Shown here piece after piece: positions 5,622-9,569 of a stretch of 9,569 nucleotides of DNA. The translations under genes and the position numbers were made by a program. Within the stretch, counting starts at the first letter, position 1. Each line of letters starts with the position of its first letter. Origin of the DNA: Dehalococcoidia bacterium (GTDB lineage: Bacteria > Chloroflexota > Dehalococcoidia > Dehalococcoidales > Fen-1064); contig JAUYDN010000055.1 of the NCBI GenBank assembly GCA_030691775.1, positions 1 through 9,569 of the forward strand, read 5' to 3'. The notes under the pieces were generated by a model, which was given only the letters and a program-made list of their open reading frames with translations, did not search any database and had not been told where the DNA came from.

Positions 5622-6197
5622 ATGAGTAAGGTCACGGTCAATCCCCAGCCACTGGTCGGTATCACGCCCACAGTCCTGGTGGGAGCGGTGGTAGAAGGTA
5701 AACCGAATTTCATGGCGGTGGCGTGGTGCGGGGTGGCAAACAGCCTGCCGCCGATGGTTTCCGTAGCAATTCGTCCCCAGCGCCACACTTTCAAGGGGAT
5801 GATTGCCACACGCGAGTTTTCCGTCAACGTGCCCTCGGTCGACCAGATGAAAGAGGCGGACTACTGCGGCATCGCTTCCGGCGCGAAGGTGGATAAGGTG
5901 GCGGCCTGCGGGTTCAATATCTTTTACGGCAACCTGAAAGCCGCGCCGCTCATAGAGCAGTGCCCGGTGAATATGGCTTGCGTGGTGGAACATATCATTG
6001 AACTGGGCTCGCACCATTTGTTCATCGGGCGGGTGGAAGAGTGCCATGTGACGGAAAGTTGTTTGACGGACGGCAGGGCGGATATACGTAAAGTGAAGCC
6101 GTTTGCCTTCAGCTCTATCTTCCCACCGGCATACTACGCTTTGAGTGAGAACACATGGCAGGCATTTGTGGTGGGGAGAGGGGTAGTGGAGAAGTGA
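5622..6197 (+). CDS. Flavin reductase-like (flavoredoxin-type) FMN-binding protein
   Basis: A 191-residue protein with the flavin reductase-like split-barrel fold throughout. Recognisable segments are NPQPLVGITPTVLVGAVVEGKPNFMAVAWCG (7-37), SVAIRPQRHTFKGMIATREFSVNVPS (47-72) and YCGIASGAKVDK (81-92), typical of flavoredoxin-like proteins that bind FMN and pass electrons in anaerobes. The electron partner is unknown. There is no signal peptide, so it should be cytoplasmic. The ATG at 5622 follows AAAAGGAG with a 7-nt spacer and is preferred to an in-frame start 48 nt upstream, whose added residues are not family-like. The 102 nt before it (5520-5621) contain AT-rich TTCGA-type short repeats but no clear promoter, so it may be co-transcribed with the PPC gene. 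It converges on the toxin gene 24 nt away, with no clear terminator. Confidence 0.9.
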   Translation: MSKVTVNPQPLVGITPTVLVGAVVEGKPNFMAVAWCGVANSLPPMVSVAIRPQRHTFKGMIATREFSVNVPSVDQMKEADYCGIASGAKVDKVAACGFNIFYGNLKAAPLIEQCPVNMACVVEHIIELGSHHLFIGRVEECHVTESCLTDGRADIRKVKPFAFSSIFPPAYYALSENTWQAFVVGRGVVEK

Positions 6198-6221
6198 AAA
6201 GGAAGAGAAGCCCCTAAGACG

Positions 6222-6494
6222 TTATAAATCATATGTGGACTCATTCCGCCGCCCGACCCGTATAATCAGAACCAATAATTCCTTATCATATATTTCATAT
6301 ATTATCCGATATTCCCCGACACGAATGCGAAAGGAGTTTTCCAAACCTTTTATCTTCCTGTACCCCGGAGGTTTCGGCATAACTATCAATTGCGAAATTG
6401 CGGTTTCAAGACGACCAAAGTCACCTTCGTTAATCCTGCGTGCTAACTTCTCCAAATCTCGTTTAGCAGATGGATTTAACTTGATCTCATACAT
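6222..6494 (-). CDS. RelE/ParE-family toxin
   Basis: A 90-residue basic protein. MYEIKLNPSAKRDLEKL at the start, FRIRVGEYRIIYEI at 56-69 and the closing LLVLIIRVGRRNESTYD show the RelE/ParE superfamily. RelE-like members cut mRNA on the ribosome, while ParE members poison gyrase; which applies is not certain. The R/K pattern (R56, R58, R63, R79, R82, R83) and C-terminal Y88 lean towards RelE-like activity. The ATG at 6492-6494 overlaps the antitoxin reading frame by 8 nt, the usual antitoxin-first arrangement with coupled translation. It is the second gene of the pair and converges with the flavin reductase gene. Confidence 0.9.
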   Translation of the reverse strand: MYEIKLNPSAKRDLEKLARRINEGDFGRLETAISQLIVMPKPPGYRKIKGLENSFRIRVGEYRIIYEIYDKELLVLIIRVGRRNESTYDL

Positions 6495-6771
6495 TCCGTT
6501 TATCCGCCACCAGCAGTGCTTTACGCCGTTTGGCTATAGTTCCTCTCACCTCCTTCGCTACTTCCTCCCAGGTGTAATTACCCTTTTCCTTTCCCTCCGC
6601 CAGACTTGCCTTAATGATCGGCACTAAGTCTTCATCCTCCCGCTCATCCAGCCACTCGTGCAGTGCCTCAGCGATAATTTCGCTTGCTGGTCTATTGCGC
6701 TTCACTGCCTCAATTTTAAGGTCGGTGTACAATTCTTCGTCATGGAATACGACAGTCATTTTTTTGGTCAT
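6487..6771 (-). CDS. Ribbon-helix-helix antitoxin
   Basis: A 94-residue protein. Residues ~4-45 have ribbon-helix-helix character: a beta strand (KMTVVFH), then EELYTDLKIEAVKRNRPASEIIAEALHEWL. The C-terminal half (KEKGNYTWEEVAKEVRG, ~61-77) would be the toxin-binding tail. It should neutralise the downstream toxin and, with it, repress its own promoter. The ATG at 6769-6771 has an AGGAGA site 6 nt upstream. The predicted operator (6788-6823) lies immediately before it. RHH antitoxin with RelE toxin is a common pairing. Confidence 0.88.
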   Translation of the reverse strand: MTKKMTVVFHDEELYTDLKIEAVKRNRPASEIIAEALHEWLDEREDEDLVPIIKASLAEGKEKGNYTWEEVAKEVRGTIAKRRKALLVADKRNV

Positions 6772-6787
6772 CTTAAATCTCCTGGAC

Positions 6788-6823
6788 GTCTATACGTATG
6801 GAAGTCTGTACGTATATTGTAAA
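6788..6823 (-). promoter_or_regulatory. Toxin-antitoxin operator and promoter
   Basis: A near-perfect direct repeat, GTCTATACGTAT (6788-6799) and GTCTGTACGTAT (6804-6815), differs at one base and has a 16-bp period. Each copy has a palindromic TACGTA core (6793-6798 and 6809-6814), suited to RHH dimers bound side by side. On the minus strand, TTTACA (6823-6818) could be a -35 box, 17 nt from CATACG (6800-6795), a weak -10. The operator would then cover the promoter, as expected for autoregulation. Confidence 0.55.
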
Positions 6824-6876
6824 TAATGAAAGAGTCCTTGTCAACGTGCCGCAGAAACAGAGAGGAACTGCTCACT

Positions 6877-6958
6877 TCCCGGAGATTGCCACGCGGAGTT
6901 TATCCCTTCGGTACACTCAGGGCAAGCTCTGAGTAAAACCGAAGGGCTTGCAAAGACA
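6877..6958. repeat. Nested repeat with a long hairpin downstream of rpoD
   Basis: The left part, CCCGGAGATTGCC (6878-6890), repeats the sequence at ~5488-5501. The right part, CTTGCAAAGACA (6947-6958), resembles that element's CTCGCAATGAC end. Between them is a long hairpin: CCCTTCGGT (6904-6912) with ACCGAAGGG (6938-6946), and within it ACTCAG (6915-6920) with CTGAGT (6929-6934). GCGGAGTTTATCCC (6893-6906) is the inverted TAAACTCCG tag. The hairpin begins 21 nt past the rpoD stop and could slow or end rpoD transcription, but no U-tract follows it in that direction. Confidence 0.6.
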
Positions 6959-6966
6959 GTATAGAC

Positions 6967-8394
6967 TTACTCCAAAAAGTCTTTTAGCTTTCTGCTCCGG
7001 CTGGGGTGGCGAAGCTTACGCAGGGCTTTGGCTTCTATTTGACGGATGCGCTCCCGCGTGACGCTGAACTCCTGCCCCACCTCCTCCAGTGTCCGGCTCC
7101 GCCCGTCTTCCAGTCCGAACCGTAGCTGTAAAACCCTCTGCTCGCGGTGGGTCAGGCTGGAAAGCACCTCGTCGATTTGCTCCTTTAGCAACTGCTTAGA
7201 GGCGGCTTCCACCGGTGGCACGGCATTCCTGTCCTCTATGAAATCACCGAGGTGGCTGTCCTCTTCCTCTCCCATAGGCAGTTCCAGGGAGATGGGCAAC
7301 TGGGCGACCTTCACAATCTCGCGCACTTTTTCCGGGGACAGGCCCATTTTCTGCCCGATTTCCTTGGATGTTGGCTCGCGACCGTACTCCTGCGCCAGCT
7401 TGCGGCTCAGCCTGAGGAGCTTATTAATTGTCTCAATCATATGCACCGGCACACGGATGGTACGCGCCTGGTCGGCGATGGCGCGGGTGATTGCCTGCCG
7501 TATCCACCAGGTGGCATAGGTACTGAATTTATAGCCTTTGTGCGGGTCGAACTTCTCGACCGCCCGTATCAACCCGATGTTTCCTTCCTGGATAAGGTCG
7601 AGCAAGGACATACCGTGCCCGATATGCTTCTTGGCAACGCTCACCACCAGCCGCAGATTTGCCTCCGTGAGGTGGTCCTTGGCAATGCTTGCCTCGCGTT
7701 CTATCTTTTCCAGGTACTCACGCAAGATGCCTTCTTTAGCCTGTAGCCTCTTGACAAATTCGGATTTTCCAATTTGCGCGTCGATTCCGGAGAGCGTGGC
7801 TTTGGTGCCGACAGTCTTCCAGACCTCATCGGGGAGCAAAGACCCGTTAACAGAAAGCGCAATCAACTGCTGTTCGAGTTCCGGTTGCGGTATATTCATC
7901 TTACTGAGCAACGTCTGCACGATTTCCACATTGAGGACGCCATCGATGGCGACGTGGAACTTATCGCTGGTGATAACTTCCTTGAGCCTGGCTCCGGGAG
8001 GAAATCCCAGCTGTGCCTGTAGAGCCCGGATAAGAGGGGCGTTTCTCCCTATTTCCCGGATAATTGCCAGGAATATTTCCGTGGCGGATGGATGTATCCC
8101 TTGCTTTTCCAGCCCACGCCGCACTTCACTGATGCGTTTACCGAGCTCAATCCTACGGGCAATGGTCTTTTCGTCCCGGGCGGTTAAAAGCTGGACGCGG
8201 CCGATCTCATGAAGATAAAGCCGGACGGGGTCATCGCCAACCTCTTGCTCTTCCGCCTCCGGCACAACCTCTTGCTCAAGCTCTTCCTCGGCAGGTTCCT
8301 GGATTACAACCGCCGGCACTTCCTCTTCAGGAGGAGCTTCTTCCTTCAGGTCGGCCTCAAACTCTGGCGCCGGGCCGAACTCTTCTATTTTCAT
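6967..8394 (-). CDS. rpoD: RNA polymerase primary sigma factor (sigma-70, RpoD/SigA)
   Basis: A 475-residue protein. The N-terminal ~52 residues are very acidic (Glu-rich), as in sigma region 1.1-type tails. Region 1.2 is DDPVRLYLHEIGRVQLL (54-70). Residues ~90-240 form a long linker. Region 2 runs from LTEANLRLVVSVAKKHIGHG (242-261) through GNIGLIRAVEKFDP and GYKFSTYATWWIRQAITRAI (287-306), which contacts the -10 element. Region 3 includes AQEYGREPTSKEIGQKMG (334-351). Region 4 (LTHREQRVLQLRFG through SVTRERIRQIEAKALRKLR, 414-462) has the -35-binding helix-turn-helix. The ATG at 8392-8394 overlaps the dnaG stop as ATGA, and AAGGAGG lies upstream, so the two genes are cotranslated. This resembles the macromolecular synthesis arrangement (dnaG-rpoD). 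It would recognise the TTGACA/TATAAT-type promoters noted above. Confidence 0.97.
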   Translation of the reverse strand: MKIEEFGPAPEFEADLKEEAPPEEEVPAVVIQEPAEEELEQEVVPEAEEQEVGDDPVRLYLHEIGRVQLLTARDEKTIARRIELGKRISEVRRGLEKQGIHPSATEIFLAIIREIGRNAPLIRALQAQLGFPPGARLKEVITSDKFHVAIDGVLNVEIVQTLLSKMNIPQPELEQQLIALSVNGSLLPDEVWKTVGTKATLSGIDAQIGKSEFVKRLQAKEGILREYLEKIEREASIAKDHLTEANLRLVVSVAKKHIGHGMSLLDLIQEGNIGLIRAVEKFDPHKGYKFSTYATWWIRQAITRAIADQARTIRVPVHMIETINKLLRLSRKLAQEYGREPTSKEIGQKMGLSPEKVREIVKVAQLPISLELPMGEEEDSHLGDFIEDRNAVPPVEAASKQLLKEQIDEVLSSLTHREQRVLQLRFGLEDGRSRTLEEVGQEFSVTRERIRQIEAKALRKLRHPSRSRKLKDFLE

Positions 8395-9569
8395 TTCCTT
8401 CCCCTCCTTGCCGATTGTGCCTTCTGGGCAAAGACCTCTTTAAGTTTCTGACTCGGTTCGATGCCTTCTTGCTTAAGTCGCGCCAGGTCAGCGCCGGCGC
8501 CGCCCGTTTCTACCTCCTGCGCGAATATTTCCTTGCGCATCCCTTCCCGGCTCTGGAGGTAGTCCTTTTGCAGTAGAAGCACGCAATCGTTGTATTTCTC
8601 TACGACACGGTTTCCTGCCACCACGCGCGTTTCCAGCTCGTTCACTTTATCCCGGATTACCGGGTCGAGCCGGTCCTTGAGTGAAAGCAGGTCGTCTACT
8701 TCCAGCCAGCCGGTATAAATCTCCCGGTTTTCACTATCCTGGAAATAGTCCGGGACCAGGCGTGCCGTGAGACTTTTAAGCTCGGGAAATTTTAACAGCA
8801 ATGACAGGCAATAGTCTTCGCGGGATGCGGTAGCAGGGCGTATCACCGGGGCACCTGCTTGTGGTTTGGGCTTTTCCCCCTTCGGTTTTACCAGCTGGCT
8901 CTTCAGTACAGACTCTAGTTTAGCATAACCGATTCCCGTGAGTTTGGATAGCCTGGTGAGATAAAAGTCGCGCCGGATGTCATCCTTCACATGGGAGATA
9001 ACGGGCATAAGGCTGTTGACGGCAATTGATTTATCCCGCGCGGTGCTCATATCCAGCTTTCCCACTGTCTTTTCAATAGCAAACTCGATAACCGGCACCG
9101 CCTTATCCACCAATCCCCGCCAGCTATCCGGGTCCTGTTTGATTACCTCGTCCGGGTCCTTTCCTTCAGGAAGCAAGATAACTCTCACCTCCGCTTCCAG
9201 GCTGTTTTCGTAACCGATACAGCGCAACATTGCCTCTTCGCCGGCTTCATCCGGGTCGAGGGCGAGCACCAGGTTCTTCGTCAGCCGTTTGAGTCGGTTG
9301 ACCTGTTTGTCCGTAATAGCGATGCCCATAGATGCAACCACGTTGTTGAAGCCATACTGGTGCGGGATGATAACATCCATATAACCTTCGACAATGACTG
9401 CCACATCTTGCTGGCGGATTGACTGGGCGGCGAGATGAATGCCGTAAAGTGTATCGCTCTTATCGAAAACCGGTGTCTGCGGTGAGTTCAGATATTTGGG
9501 CTGTGTCTCATCATCCAGAGCGCGCCCGCCGAACCCGGTCACCCGCCCGCGCTGGTCCTGGATAGGGAA
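8391..9569 (-). CDS. dnaG: DNA primase, 3' part (start lies beyond the window)
   Basis: The last ~392 residues are present and the reading frame is open to the window edge. The N-terminus (zinc-binding domain and early catalytic core) is missing because the gene continues past base 9569. The fragment begins with FPIQDQRGR then VTGFGGRAL, conserved primase sequence. The TOPRIM catalytic motifs follow: EGYMD (fragment residues 61-65) and ALDPDEAG (103-110), which carries the metal-binding acidic residues. The usual DGD is DPD here, with both aspartates kept. The remaining ~260 residues include the C-terminal part that binds the replicative helicase. DnaG makes the RNA primers for replication. 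The gene overlaps rpoD by 4 nt (ATGA), so they are probably one operon. Confidence 0.96.
   Translation of the reverse strand, partial: FPIQDQRGRVTGFGGRALDDETQPKYLNSPQTPVFDKSDTLYGIHLAAQSIRQQDVAVIVEGYMDVIIPHQYGFNNVVASMGIAITDKQVNRLKRLTKNLVLALDPDEAGEEAMLRCIGYENSLEAEVRVILLPEGKDPDEVIKQDPDSWRGLVDKAVPVIEFAIEKTVGKLDMSTARDKSIAVNSLMPVISHVKDDIRRDFYLTRLSKLTGIGYAKLESVLKSQLVKPKGEKPKPQAGAPVIRPATASREDYCLSLLLKFPELKSLTARLVPDYFQDSENREIYTGWLEVDDLLSLKDRLDPVIRDKVNELETRVVAGNRVVEKYNDCVLLLQKDYLQSREGMRKEIFAQEVETGGAGADLARLKQEGIEPSQKLKEVFAQKAQSARRGRK

Noticed and set aside
5505..6047. A 180-residue open frame on the minus strand
   Set aside because: It lies wholly over the flavin reductase gene and its upstream region, has no recognisable domain, and the opposite strand encodes a clear family protein with a good RBS.
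6904..6946. A standard intrinsic terminator for rpoD
   Set aside because: The stem is strong, but no U-tract follows in the rpoD direction and the segment belongs to a dispersed repeat. It is listed as a repeat with possible effect only.

Overview
This looks like a chromosomal window from a bacterium of moderate GC content. Housekeeping genes dominate: dnaG, rpoD, prfB, nfi and radC. Small accessory genes and dispersed foldback repeats lie between them. The dnaG-rpoD pairing, a flavoredoxin-type flavin reductase, a cysteine-rich small protein and the abundant repeats would suit an anaerobe, perhaps a Chloroflexota (Dehalococcoidia-like) lineage. That placement is an impression from gene style and was not tested.

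Left part (1-730): a foldback repeat (1-118) is followed by a small plus-strand gene (168-671). It encodes a Cys-rich protein with two tandem copies of a ~50-residue LPCA...CQLGCF module and ends in a terminator-like hairpin. I do not recognise its family, and it is the least explained gene here.

Minus-strand block (4447 down to 731): nfi (endonuclease V), prfB (release factor 2, read through a classical +1 programmed frameshift), a secreted and C-terminally anchored zinc metallopeptidase of the MA-like group, and radC (JAMM-domain protein). The nfi-prfB gap is 21 nt and the next two junctions overlap by 8 nt, so this is probably one operon. A good promoter sits so close to the nfi ATG that the mRNA may be leaderless.

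Centre (4448-6197): a ~520-nt noncoding stretch holds two complex foldback elements, a TTGACA-type promoter, a tandem pair of GC-rich hairpins and a hairpin over a ribosome binding site. It leads into a plus-strand PPC/DUF296-domain gene whose 3' end runs into another repeat, then a flavin reductase gene.

Right part (6198-9569): a convergent type II toxin-antitoxin pair (RHH antitoxin, RelE/ParE-like toxin) with a likely operator, a nested repeat/hairpin, then rpoD (primary sigma factor) and the 3' two thirds of dnaG, both on the minus strand and overlapping by ATGA. The dnaG 5' end lies beyond the window.

The clearest described mechanism is the prfB recoding site. The less explained items are the duplicated Cys-rich protein, the modular foldback repeat family with a recurring TAAACTCCG tag, and the way copies of that family supply a protein C-terminus and possibly promoter sequence to neighbouring genes.
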